From Leadbetterella sp040829825 (lineage in GTDB: Bacteria; Bacteroidota; Bacteroidia; Cytophagales; Spirosomataceae), in NCBI RefSeq assembly GCF_040829825.1, contig NZ_JBFOLH010000006.1: a stretch of 64,000 bases of DNA. The stretch is one strand, 5' to 3'. Positions 1 to 8,708 of this stretch are shown piece by piece (position 1 is the first letter of the stretch; every line of letters begins with the position of its first letter). Below the pieces are notes generated by a model that worked only from the letters and a program-made list of their open reading frames with translations, made no database searches and had not been told where the DNA came from. The position numbers and the translations under genes are program-made.

Positions 1-1
1 G

Positions 2-568
2 CTGGTCAGCGGCAAAAAAATGGAAGCCACCATTGAAAACTTTTTCCCTTTCTCCGACAGAAGCCGGAAGGAGCTCTGGTCAGAGATCAACCTGATGGTC
101 AGAACCAATGCCATTGGTATCCCCATTCTCGGTATATGCCAGGGCATTGTGGCCATGATAGGCTATTCTATCTTCGGGGTGCATAATGCCGTGCTCTGGG
201 GTATTGTTACCGGCGTGGCTACCGTATTTCCTGTTTTGGGAACTATGGCGGTTTACCTGCCGATCTGCATTGTTTCTTTTGCTACCGGCGGGCTGTCGAA
301 TGCCGTCTGGCTGACCCTCTACTGCTTTTTCCTGGTAGGAGGAATTGATAATATCCTGCGCTTCACCATTCTGAGAACCCTGGGCGACGTCCACCCGCTG
401 ATCACGGTTTTCGGTGTGCTGTTCGGTCTTAATGTATTCGGTATGCTGGGGCTGATCTTCGGCCCGCTGATCATTTCTTCCATAAGCGTTCTGTTCAAAG
501 TATACAGGAACGAATATGGAAACCGGAGAATAGTTCTGACAGGCTCAGAAGAATTGCCCGAAGAATAA
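2..568 (+). CDS. AI-2E family transporter, C-terminal part (5' end outside window)
   Basis: The frame is open to the left edge of the window, so only the last 188 residues are present. They hold several hydrophobic membrane segments and the pattern seen at the end of the AI-2E/YdiK/PerM permease family (PF01594): a DNILRF segment, then a glycine-rich stretch around FGVLFGLNVFGMLGLIFGP. Members are inner-membrane proteins with about eight membrane spans; some move autoinducer-2, others sodium or unknown substrates, so the substrate is not known here. An internal ATG at 20 exists, but the codons before it continue the same frame. The next gene is convergent, with a 232-base gap that holds a long inverted repeat. 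Confidence 0.85.
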   Translation: MVSGKKMEATIENFFPFSDRSRKELWSEINLMVRTNAIGIPILGICQGIVAMIGYSIFGVHNAVLWGIVTGVATVFPVLGTMAVYLPICIVSFATGGLSNAVWLTLYCFFLVGGIDNILRFTILRTLGDVHPLITVFGVLFGLNVFGMLGLIFGPLIISSISVLFKVYRNEYGNRRIVLTGSEELPEE

Positions 569-672
569 CCCGTACAGATGTAAGGTATGTCAGCTGTGCA
601 AAACGGCAAGGATAGGTTGTATAAGGGCCTATTAAAGTACTTGTCTGTAATAGTGCAGTGCAATACAAAAAA

Positions 673-786
673 TGCCTGAAAAGAACGCAAAATGCAAAGT
701 GACGGGGTCCCGGAAGAGCATACAGGCAGTACGCAACTGAAGCCGGAGTTCCAAAACATTGCAGCGGTTTGCGTGCTTTTCAGGCA
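673..786. repeat. Long-loop inverted repeat between convergent genes
   Basis: Arms at 673-688 and 771-786 match at 15 of 16 positions when one is reverse-complemented (TGCCTGAAAAGAACGC against TGCCTGAAAAGCACGC). The 82-base loop holds no plausible gene. It lies between the AI-2E permease end and the TIM-barrel lipoprotein end, so it could work as a terminator for either strand, but the large loop and lack of a T-run make it atypical. Confidence 0.5.
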
Positions 787-800
787 CCTTCGCCGGAGGG

Positions 801-1790
801 TTACTTCAGTTCGGCCATTACTTTCTCGATAAGCGCCTTGGTGGCTTTTATCCCTTCATCTTCCGAAAGATTACGGCCTTCGTATTCAATACCGATGTTT
901 CCTTTAAATCCGCTGTCTTTAACAATCTTCATGATTCTTGCATAGTCTTTGGTAGTTTCATTACCGTCTGCATCAAAATCGTTGGTTTTGGCAGAAACTC
1001 CTTTTGCATAAGGCATCAGCTCTTCAATCCCTTTGTAAAGATCGTATTCTTTCACACAGCCTTCCGGACCGCGCTCAATACAGAAGTTTCCGAAGTCAGG
1101 CAGTGTACCTACGTTTTCCCTGTTTACGGCTTTCATTACACCGGCCAGCCAGCTTCCGTCAGAGCTGTATCCGCCATGGTTTTCCACTACTACGTTGATT
1201 CCTTTGGTAGCTGCGTATTCTCCCAGCTTTCTCAGGCCATCTGCTGCATGTTCAGCTACTTCTTCTGCAGTACCTTGTCCGGCAGCATTTACCCGGATGG
1301 TTTTTGCGCCCAGGTAAGCGGCAATGTCTACCCACGGATAGTGGTTTTCCACGGTTTGCATACGGGCAACAGAGTCGGCGTTTCCAAGATCTCCCAGGGC
1401 ATCACACATGATCAGGCCCACGGTTACACCGGCATCATCACAGCGTTTCTTGAAATCTTCCCAGTAGGCCATGTCTTTTGCTTTGCCGTAGTAAAAGGTA
1501 TTTACCAGCTCAATAATGTTAATGCCGTACCCTTTGGCAATAGAAGGGAAGTCGATCGGCTTTAACGGCCCCTGCAATAAGGAATCAGGGGCTTCTTTCA
1601 ATAATCTGCCAAATTCCTGCCAGTTGCCTTTCAGCGCATCACCGAAGAAACTGTTATGAAGCGACCATTGGGCCAGTGAAATGTTCCAGTCGGGTTGGGT
1701 CTCTTCTGCTTTCTGAGTTTTACTGCACGCAGACAGGAAAACGGCTCCGACGGCTGTCAGGGCAAGAATACTTAGCATTTTGATTTTCAT
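801..1790 (-). CDS. Sugar phosphate isomerase/epimerase-like TIM-barrel lipoprotein
   Basis: The 329-residue product begins with a lipoprotein signal peptide; the lipobox LSAC places the lipidated cysteine at residue 22. The rest reads as an AP-endonuclease-2/xylose-isomerase-like TIM barrel (PF01261), with motifs typical of hydroxypyruvate isomerase and IolE relatives such as VVENHGGYSSDG, GTLPDFGNF and the C-terminal GIEYEG, whose Glu, His and Asp residues would bind a divalent metal. Such exported paralogues are common in Bacteroidota sugar metabolism; the substrate cannot be told. I start at the ATG at 1790, which puts the signal peptide at the N-terminus; the upstream ATG at 1805 would add only five residues. 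A TAGGTTTG box lies at 1821-1828. Confidence 0.85.
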   Translation of the reverse strand: MKIKMLSILALTAVGAVFLSACSKTQKAEETQPDWNISLAQWSLHNSFFGDALKGNWQEFGRLLKEAPDSLLQGPLKPIDFPSIAKGYGINIIELVNTFYYGKAKDMAYWEDFKKRCDDAGVTVGLIMCDALGDLGNADSVARMQTVENHYPWVDIAAYLGAKTIRVNAAGQGTAEEVAEHAADGLRKLGEYAATKGINVVVENHGGYSSDGSWLAGVMKAVNRENVGTLPDFGNFCIERGPEGCVKEYDLYKGIEELMPYAKGVSAKTNDFDADGNETTKDYARIMKIVKDSGFKGNIGIEYEGRNLSEDEGIKATKALIEKVMAELK

Positions 1791-1820
1791 AGAAATAGGT
1801 ATCATTTAAGGTTAAAAACC

Positions 1821-1828
1821 CAAACCTA
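1821..1828 (-). promoter_or_regulatory. Promoter -7 box (TAGGTTTG) for the TIM-barrel lipoprotein
   Basis: Perfect match to the Bacteroidota TAnnTTTG element, 30 bases upstream of the start at 1790. The leader then carries the word TTTTTAACCTTAA, which recurs behind two other promoters in this window (acs and 25639). No clear -33 TTTG is seen at 19-20 bases. Confidence 0.6.
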
Positions 1829-1967
1829 CTAAATTAATATGCTTTTATGAAGCAAAAAGCCGGTTTATTTGCCCGGAGATAAAAACTTCAGAATCCGGGC
1901 AGTACCCGGAAATTTATTTTGGAGACACCTTGTTCTGATTAATAACGGACTTTAACCCCCGCAGGTA

Positions 1968-3728
1968 ATGACACAGTACTATGATTCTATGGCAGACCGG
2001 TACAGGTCTGAAAGCGCACAGCTTAAAAAACGTTACGATACCTACAGCCTGTTCAGAGTGCTTCTGGCTCTTACCGTTATCTTTACCGCCTGGTGGGCTA
2101 TACGTTCCGGGCAATGGATATATGCGCTGCTTCCCCTCCTTGCCGCAGGGCTTTTTGTGGGGTGTGTGAAAAAGCACCGGGCCATTCAATGGCAGAGGAG
2201 ACTGAGCGTCAACCTGCTGAACATTAACCGGGAGGAAGCCGCGTTCCTGTTGCGGAAAGAAAATGCGAATTATGACGGGACCCGCTATATAGACAGCACC
2301 CATTTCTATACCTATGACCTGGATATCTTCGGGAAAGATTCGCTTTTTCACTACCTCAACCGTACTACCACCTATGTCGGTGAAATGAAGCTTGCCGAAA
2401 GCCTGAGCCGTTCATTTTCGCCTGAAGAAGCGCTTTCACGGCAGGAGGCCATCCGGGAGCTAAGCGCCGATCCGGAGAGGAGGCAGCATATAACCGCCAG
2501 GGGCCGCATGATGCCTGACAGTGAAGCCGAATACCAGAAACTGGTGGCCTGGTCAGAAAACCGGGACAACGAAGTGAGCAGGGCAGCTACGACCTTAAGT
2601 TTCCTGTTGCCGGCCCTGTTTATAGGTGCGACAGCAGGGTATATAACCGGAATATGGAGCTGGAAGTGGATCCTGGCAGCGTTTGTGGGCAACCTGGTTT
2701 TAACAGGAACCCAACTGGCAAAAATCAGGGGTGAGCTGGCGGGTTTTAAAAATGTGGCTGACATCATCAGGCATTACGGCCTTATTCTGACGGCCATTGA
2801 AGCCGGGCCTTTCCGGTCGGCCGGCCTGGTCAAGCTGCAGGAAGAGCTGGGCGGGCAGGCCGGCCCTGAGCTGGCCCGGCTCTCAAGACTTTTCCTGAAG
2901 CTGCAGGGAATTAATTTTGACCTGGGCGCGCTGGTCCTGAACGGAACGCTGACCTATCACATTCATGCGCTGCGGGCCCTTTTGCAATGGAAACAGGCAC
3001 ATGCCGCCCGGCTGCACCGCTGGCTGGAAGTAATGGGTGAGACCGATGCGCTGAGCAGCTATGCTAATTTTGCCTGGAATAACCCGGGGTATGCCTACCC
3101 GGTTCTGCATGCCCGCCCGGAGCTCCGTTTTGAAGATATGGGACACCCGCTGATCAATGAGCAGGCCCGGGTAAATAATACTATTCACCTTACACCGGTA
3201 AACTTTATGATTCTTACGGGGTCTAATATGTCAGGGAAGAGTACTTTCCTGCGTGCTATAGGTGTGAACATGGTTTTGGCGGGAGCCGGTGCTCCGGTTT
3301 GTGCCGTAAAGGCGCAGGCGGGCCTCCTTCCTGTTCTGGTATCTATGCGGCAGTCAGACTCCCTGAGCAGCGGTGAATCTTATTTCTTTGCAGAAGTAAA
3401 GCGGCTGAAGGCTATAATGGATCAGCTGGAGAAAGAACCCTGCCTGGTGCTGCTTGACGAGATTCTGAGAGGAACCAACTCCAACGATAAGCAGTCGGGC
3501 ACCATTGGCGTCATCAAAAAAATTATAGCGCATACGGCAACCGGCGGAATTGCCACCCATGACCTGGCCGTATGCCGGCTGGCAGAGGAATACCCGGACC
3601 GGCTGGAAAACCGGAACTTCGAGGTAGAGATCATCAACGATGAGCTGGTTTTTGATTACAAGCTTCGCGAAGGCGTCTGCCGCAATAAAAGTGCTACCTT
3701 CCTGATGGAAAAAATGGGCATCATTTAA
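1968..3728 (+). CDS. MutS-family ATPase with N-terminal membrane segments
   Basis: The 586-residue protein has the C-terminal MutS ATPase (domain V) with the Walker A loop TGSNMSGKSTF near residue 420, a Walker B region LVLLDEILRGTNSND and a signature around SMRQSDSLSSGESYF. It lacks the mismatch-recognition and connector domains of true MutS. Instead it has hydrophobic hairpins near residues 28-66 and 210-250, so it is probably anchored in the inner membrane. This MutS-like membrane family is widespread in Bacteroidota and its role is unknown; mismatch repair is unlikely. The ATG at 1968 opens the frame; a second in-frame ATG at 1989 is possible. The end overlaps the convergent gene by eight bases. 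Confidence 0.85.
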   Translation: MTQYYDSMADRYRSESAQLKKRYDTYSLFRVLLALTVIFTAWWAIRSGQWIYALLPLLAAGLFVGCVKKHRAIQWQRRLSVNLLNINREEAAFLLRKENANYDGTRYIDSTHFYTYDLDIFGKDSLFHYLNRTTTYVGEMKLAESLSRSFSPEEALSRQEAIRELSADPERRQHITARGRMMPDSEAEYQKLVAWSENRDNEVSRAATTLSFLLPALFIGATAGYITGIWSWKWILAAFVGNLVLTGTQLAKIRGELAGFKNVADIIRHYGLILTAIEAGPFRSAGLVKLQEELGGQAGPELARLSRLFLKLQGINFDLGALVLNGTLTYHIHALRALLQWKQAHAARLHRWLEVMGETDALSSYANFAWNNPGYAYPVLHARPELRFEDMGHPLINEQARVNNTIHLTPVNFMILTGSNMSGKSTFLRAIGVNMVLAGAGAPVCAVKAQAGLLPVLVSMRQSDSLSSGESYFFAEVKRLKAIMDQLEKEPCLVLLDEILRGTNSNDKQSGTIGVIKKIIAHTATGGIATHDLAVCRLAEEYPDRLENRNFEVEIINDELVFDYKLREGVCRNKSATFLMEKMGII

Positions 3729-4329
3729 ACAGCTTGCTGAAGTTGGGCCGGGCGGGCTGTCTTTCAAAATATTTCAGGGCACCGGTAGGAGATATTTTTA
3801 CCAGCGGGCTGTCGTGGGTGATATAAAATACATATGAGCTGTTAACGCCCATTATTTTCACCGATGCGGAGTCATTGGATACAAAAACCAGCTTATCGGT
3901 ATAGCTGATGTTGCCGCGCCGGATAGCAGAGGCTCTTTTTGCCCCAAAACCGATATCCAGACCCACGTAAAAGCTGAAAAGAAATACGAAAAAGAAGACA
4001 ACCAGGAGATCAAGGACTTTATTTTCACGTCCCGGTTGAATACCCAGTCGTTTTTTCAGCCTGGCTTTCTTTTCAGGAGTATTGGTGCTGTTCAGGATGC
4101 TTAGCACGGAAACCACAATGAAGATGATGCTCCCCAGCAAATAGAAGTTGGACGTTAGTTTGGAAATAGGGCTGAGCAGCACATCGCTGATGCCGGAATA
4201 ATTCAGGATATTGATACCCAGCTGGCTGTAATAAAGGGCTTCGCCCAGGATACCCAGAATAACGATATACAAATAGCCTAAGGTAAAAATTCCCTGGACG
4301 CCCTGGGACTGGTAGAGTCTTTTGATCAC
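3721..4329 (-). CDS. Hypothetical membrane protein, GTG start
   Basis: The open frame runs up to an ATG at 4422, but a strong terminator hairpin for the upstream efflux operon lies at 4361-4390 inside it, so a start there is unlikely. The first good start after the hairpin is GTG at 4329, giving 202 residues beginning MIKRLYQSQG. There are about three membrane segments (residues ~10-30, ~60-85 and ~105-130), then a roughly 75-residue soluble C-terminal domain (YTDKLVFVSNDSASVKIMGV onward) with beta-strand character. I do not recognise the family. Its C-terminus overlaps the end of the MutS-like gene by eight bases on the opposite strand. Confidence 0.65.
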   Translation of the reverse strand: MIKRLYQSQGVQGIFTLGYLYIVILGILGEALYYSQLGINILNYSGISDVLLSPISKLTSNFYLLGSIIFIVVSVLSILNSTNTPEKKARLKKRLGIQPGRENKVLDLLVVFFFVFLFSFYVGLDIGFGAKRASAIRRGNISYTDKLVFVSNDSASVKIMGVNSSYVFYITHDSPLVKISPTGALKYFERQPARPNFSKLFK

Positions 4330-4360
4330 GGTTATGAAAGTTTGGATTGCAAAAATAAGA

Positions 4361-4390
4361 AAAAAACCGCCTGTAAAAAGGCGGTTTTTT
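4361..4390 (-). terminator. Rho-independent terminator after the RND operon
   Basis: A perfect 11-base stem (AAAAAACCGCC / GGCGGTTTTTT) with an eight-base loop, ending in a T-run when read on the minus strand. It starts 52 bases after the RND stop codon. It is nearly symmetrical, and it overlaps the N-terminal extension of the downstream open frame, arguing for the shorter GTG start of that gene. Confidence 0.85.
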
Positions 4391-4441
4391 TCTTGTGGAG
4401 CTGCAGATGATTTCATTATCATCCCGTACCACGAATATTCA

Positions 4442-7400
4442 TCAGTACTCTTTTACCTCTTTGTGCTCATAAGGCTCTGTGAGCAGCTTGTCTACCGGTA
4501 ATTCGGGCTTGTTCAGGCCCAGCCGGTTCAGCAGGCTGTCAAACACCTGGTAAATTACAGGCACCACAATCAGGGTAAGGAAGAGCGAGCTCAGCAAACC
4601 ACCGATAATCACCCACGCCATACCGTTTTTCGACTCTGAACCACTACCTGAAGCCATGGCGATAGGCAACATACCGAATACCATGGCAATGGTGGTCATC
4701 AGGATAGGACGAAGACGGGCGTGGTTGGCCAGCACCAGCGCTTCGCGCGTGGATTTTCCTTCGGCCCGCAGCTGGTTGGTAAAGTCGACCAGGATAATGG
4801 CGTTTTTGGCTACCAGACCAATCAGCATGATCATACCCAGTATGGTAAATATGTTCAGGGTGTTATTGGTCAGTGCCAGGGCCAGCAAGGCACCGATCAG
4901 GGCCAGCGGTATAGAGAACAATACCACAAACGGGTGCACAAAACTGTCATAAAGCGCTACCATGATGAAGTACACCAGAAGGATAGACATGATCAGGGCC
5001 ACTCCCAGGGTACCGAACCCTTCTGCCTGCTGCTCCATGTCACCGCTCCATACGTAGCTTACGCCGTTGGGCTTCGGAATGGAATCCAGCTTGGGCTGCC
5101 ATCCGGCTACGACCACGGAGGCAGGAACCCCTACCGCCTGTGACTGTACCTTGATGGCCGTACTCTTGTCTCTTCTTTCCAGCTGGCTCGGACCTGAGCT
5201 TTCTTTTACTGCGGCAAACTGCGACAGCCGGATAAGCTCGCCCCGCTTATTGGTAAAGAGGGTGTTGCTTACGTTATCTACATTCTTACGGTCAAAATCA
5301 TCAAACCGGATATTGATATCGTATTCGTATTGTCCCTGCCTGAATTTACCGTTGGTATTTCCGTTAAAGGCCGTTTGCATGGTAGCACCTACCGTAGAAA
5401 GGTCAAGCCCCAGGGCCGCCATCTTATCGCGGTCTACTTCTACTGAAATTTCGGGGTTACCGCTTTCAGCCGAAAGCTTGGCTTCTACCGCACCCGGTAT
5501 TTTTTTCAGCTCGGTCAGCGCCTTCTCGGCATATGCCGTGACGCTGTCGCGGTCTGAACCTACCACTACCAGCTCAATAGGGGCCTGGTCAGCTGTACCG
5601 ATAAAGCTTACCGGCAGGGTTTTGATCTTGGCACCTACCAGTATTTTCTGCAGCTCCTGCTTGGTTTTGGCGGCATATACCTCGGTGGCATCGGCCCGTT
5701 TTTCCTTATCGACCAGCTTCACCATGATCTCTGCCTTATAGGCAGGCGCCAGGGTAGCCACCATACCGTCGCTCGACTGGCCCACGGAGGTGATCAGGGA
5801 AATGATCTCCGGCTTTTTACTCAGGTAATCTTCCGCCTGCTGGGTCAGCTGGTTGGTTTGTTCAATGGCCGCATCTTTCGGAAGCTCTATCTGAACAAAA
5901 AACTCGCCCCGGTCAGAGTTAGGGAAGAACTCACCGTTAATATAACCGCCCACTACCAGCAGGAACGAGGAGAAGAACATCACCACTACAATCACCAGTG
6001 TGATCAGCTTATGGCTTAAGCACCATTCCAGGATACCGGTGATCCAGCGGGTGAACCGGTTCAGCTGTCCTTCAAACCAAAGAATAAAGCGGCTGAAGAA
6101 GTTGCTTCCGTTGATTTGTTCCAGCTTACCGAAACGGGAGGTCAGCAGCGGCACAATGGTGAAAGATGTCAGCAGGGAAAGCAATACCGAAATTACCACC
6201 ACGAGGCAGAACTCGCGGAGAATGTCAGAAACCATACCTGTGGAGAGGGCAATCGGTAAGAATACCACCACAATTACCAGGGTGATGGAAATTACGGTAA
6301 ACCCGATCTCCTTGGCACCGTCGTAGGCGGCCCTTACCCGGTTTTTCCCCATTTCCATGTGACGGTAAATGTTTTCAATTACCACAATGGCGTCATCCAC
6401 CAGGATACCCACCACCAGGGAGAGTCCCAGCAGCGACATCATGTTCAGCGAGAAGCCCATCAGGTTCATACCAATGAACGTGGCGATCAGCGAAACCGGG
6501 ATAGCCACCATTACGATGAGCGAGTTCCGGATGCTGTGCAGGAAGAACAGCATGATGATGGCCACCAGCACAATGGCCAGGAAGAGGTCAAACACCACGG
6601 CATTCGCCGATTTCAGGGTATAATCGGAGGTATCGTTGGCTACGGCGATTTTCAGCCCTTCTGTTTCATATTGTTTTTCCACCCGGGTCAGGATTTCCTT
6701 GGTGGCCTTGCTTACTTCTACTGCGTTGGCATCCGATTGCTTGAGCACCTGCAGCGAGATAGCGCTTTTACGGTTCACCCGTGAAATCTTTTCTACGTCT
6801 TTCTGGGCATCCTGCACGTCGGCAATATCTTTCAGGCGCACCTGGGCTCCTGTAGGGCCGTCGGCGATTACCAGGTTACGCAGCTCTTCCACATCTTTGT
6901 ATTTACCGGATAGACGTACCAGGATGTCCTGGTTGTCTGACTTGATGCTACCGGTCGGGAAGTCGAGGTTAGAACCCAGGATGGCCTGCTGCACCTGCAG
7001 AATGGAGAGGTTGTATCCTTCCAGCTTTGAGGCGTTGATGTTTACCTGTATCTCTCTTTCCTGTCCCCCGATGATGTTCACCTGGGCCACCCCCGGCACG
7101 CGGGATAAAATAGGCTGGATCTGCTTGTCGATCAGGTCATAGAAAGTGGCGTCATCCAGCTGTGCCGTGGCAGAAAGGGTAAGGATGGGCAGGTCATCAA
7201 AAGAAAACTTGTTCAGCGAGGGCGCCTCGGCATCATCCGGCAGCTGCGACAGCATGGCGTTGATCTTTCGTTGCGCATCGTTCAGGGCCAGGTCTACATT
7301 GGCACCGGGCCGCAGCTCGATAATAACGAGCGAAAGGCTTTCGTACGAGGTAGCGTCCAGCTTTTTGATGTTTTCAAGCGATGCCACCGCATCTTCAATC

Positions 7401-7597
7401 TTTTTGGTGACGGTGTTTTCCACCTCACCGGGCGATGCTCCCGGGTATACGGTGGCTATAGATACTACTCCGGGGGTGAATTTGGGCAGAAGCTCGTAAT
7501 TCAGGTTGAAGTAGCTCAGTATACCGAACAAAGTAAGCGCTGTGAAGACCACAATCACAATAGACGGCCTTCTTATGGATATATCAGCTATTTTCAT
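4442..7597 (-). CDS. RND efflux transporter, inner-membrane pump (AcrB/HAE1 type)
   Basis: At 1051 residues this has the full length of an AcrB-type pump: an N-terminal membrane helix (MKIADISIRRPSIVIVVFTA), two large periplasmic loops and two bundles of membrane helices. The proton relay of the drug-exporting HAE1 group is present: Asp401-Asp402 in the fourth helix (GILVDDAIVVIEN) and Lys931 in the tenth (GLVAKNAIILVDF). This favours small-molecule or drug export over metal export; the substrate is unknown. It is the last gene of a TolC-MFP-RND operon with a 34-base gap to the adaptor, and is followed by a strong terminator. An upstream two-component pair is the likely regulator. Confidence 0.95.
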   Translation of the reverse strand: MKIADISIRRPSIVIVVFTALTLFGILSYFNLNYELLPKFTPGVVSIATVYPGASPGEVENTVTKKIEDAVASLENIKKLDATSYESLSLVIIELRPGANVDLALNDAQRKINAMLSQLPDDAEAPSLNKFSFDDLPILTLSATAQLDDATFYDLIDKQIQPILSRVPGVAQVNIIGGQEREIQVNINASKLEGYNLSILQVQQAILGSNLDFPTGSIKSDNQDILVRLSGKYKDVEELRNLVIADGPTGAQVRLKDIADVQDAQKDVEKISRVNRKSAISLQVLKQSDANAVEVSKATKEILTRVEKQYETEGLKIAVANDTSDYTLKSANAVVFDLFLAIVLVAIIMLFFLHSIRNSLIVMVAIPVSLIATFIGMNLMGFSLNMMSLLGLSLVVGILVDDAIVVIENIYRHMEMGKNRVRAAYDGAKEIGFTVISITLVIVVVFLPIALSTGMVSDILREFCLVVVISVLLSLLTSFTIVPLLTSRFGKLEQINGSNFFSRFILWFEGQLNRFTRWITGILEWCLSHKLITLVIVVVMFFSSFLLVVGGYINGEFFPNSDRGEFFVQIELPKDAAIEQTNQLTQQAEDYLSKKPEIISLITSVGQSSDGMVATLAPAYKAEIMVKLVDKEKRADATEVYAAKTKQELQKILVGAKIKTLPVSFIGTADQAPIELVVVGSDRDSVTAYAEKALTELKKIPGAVEAKLSAESGNPEISVEVDRDKMAALGLDLSTVGATMQTAFNGNTNGKFRQGQYEYDINIRFDDFDRKNVDNVSNTLFTNKRGELIRLSQFAAVKESSGPSQLERRDKSTAIKVQSQAVGVPASVVVAGWQPKLDSIPKPNGVSYVWSGDMEQQAEGFGTLGVALIMSILLVYFIMVALYDSFVHPFVVLFSIPLALIGALLALALTNNTLNIFTILGMIMLIGLVAKNAIILVDFTNQLRAEGKSTREALVLANHARLRPILMTTIAMVFGMLPIAMASGSGSESKNGMAWVIIGGLLSSLFLTLIVVPVIYQVFDSLLNRLGLNKPELPVDKLLTEPYEHKEVKEY

Positions 7598-7631
7598 ATT
7601 CTATTATTTTGTATGATAGGGGATAAGCCCG

Positions 7632-8693
7632 TTATTTCTGAATTTCAATGGCAGCACCGTCCTGCAGGTTGATCTGTCCTGAAATGACGATGGTTTGGCC
7701 TGCTGAAAGTCCGTCAAGAATCTCTACGTTGTCACCGAAAATGCTTCCGGGAGTCACATGGGTAAGCGTAACCGTATTGTTGCTGTTTACCACGTATACC
7801 TGGCCGTTTCTTACACTGCCCACAAATGCGGTACGGGGAACGGTCAGGATAGGCGCTGTTTTTTCAAAATTGAAATTGGCCGATGCGTACATCCCTGATT
7901 TTACTTCTGATGCGCCGGCAGAGTTCAGCCTGATTTCAATAGGGAAATTCAGTGAATTATCGGCTTTTACTGAAATAAATGAAACCTGACCGCTGAAGGT
8001 TTTGTCAGGGAAAACCGGGATTTTAATGTCTACCCTGTCGCCTTTCTTCAGCTGCACCACCTGCTTTTCATTGACATTTACGTTCAGCTTCAGGCTGGAA
8101 ACGTCTACAATATCAAACAGCTTTGTTCCGGGAGAAGCATAAGAGCCCAGCTCAATATACTTTTTATTGATCACCCCGGAGATCGGTGCTTTGATGCTCA
8201 CATCGCCGATTCTCTTCTGGATCTGGTCTATGCCGTTACGGGCATTTTTTACGGCCAGGTTGATCTCGTCTACCTGGGCCTGGGTAACTCCCCCTGTTTT
8301 CAGCGCGTTTTCGAGCCTTGTTTTATCGGTAAGAAGCTTCTGGTACTGCTCATTGGCATTTTGCAGGTCAAGCGCAAGATATTTATCTTCTACTGTAGCA
8401 ATGACCTGGCCTTTGGCCACGCGGTCGCCTTCTTTTACACGGATAGAAGTGATCCTGCCTGACACTTCAGACATGAATTCGAGGTCCTGGTTGGGAACAA
8501 AGTTACCGTTGGCCACGAAGTCAAGGTCAATAGGCTTCACTTCTGCGTTGCCCACTTTTACCAGTACGGCACCGCCGGCGGCATTCACCACGTCTACCTT
8601 GGCCTGGTTTTCTTTTTTGTTTTTGCTCAGGATATACGCAATGGCCCCTCCGAATCCTGCGAGAACGAGTATAGTAATGATAATACGTTTCAT
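7632..8693 (-). CDS. RND efflux periplasmic adaptor (membrane fusion protein)
   Basis: The 353-residue protein has an N-terminal membrane anchor (residues ~4-22), then the lipoyl/barrel-sandwich half-motif GRITSIRVKEGDRVAKGQVI, a coiled-coil hairpin (residues ~95-150, AlaGln- and Lys-rich), the second lipoyl half (SIKAPISGVINKKYIELGSY) and a beta-barrel domain. This is the AcrA/HlyD-type bridge between an RND pump and an outer-membrane channel. It sits between the TolC-like gene (15 bases upstream) and the pump gene (34 bases downstream), matching its role in one tripartite complex. Confidence 0.93.
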   Translation of the reverse strand: MKRIIITILVLAGFGGAIAYILSKNKKENQAKVDVVNAAGGAVLVKVGNAEVKPIDLDFVANGNFVPNQDLEFMSEVSGRITSIRVKEGDRVAKGQVIATVEDKYLALDLQNANEQYQKLLTDKTRLENALKTGGVTQAQVDEINLAVKNARNGIDQIQKRIGDVSIKAPISGVINKKYIELGSYASPGTKLFDIVDVSSLKLNVNVNEKQVVQLKKGDRVDIKIPVFPDKTFSGQVSFISVKADNSLNFPIEIRLNSAGASEVKSGMYASANFNFEKTAPILTVPRTAFVGSVRNGQVYVVNSNNTVTLTHVTPGSIFGDNVEILDGLSAGQTIVISGQINLQDGAAIEIQK

Positions 8694-8708
8694 TGTTTAT
8701 TTTTTATT

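Noticed and set aside
759..1565. 268-codon plus-strand frame opposite the TIM-barrel lipoprotein
   Set aside because: It is an antisense shadow: no homology pattern, unusual composition, and the opposite strand encodes a clear lipoprotein enzyme.
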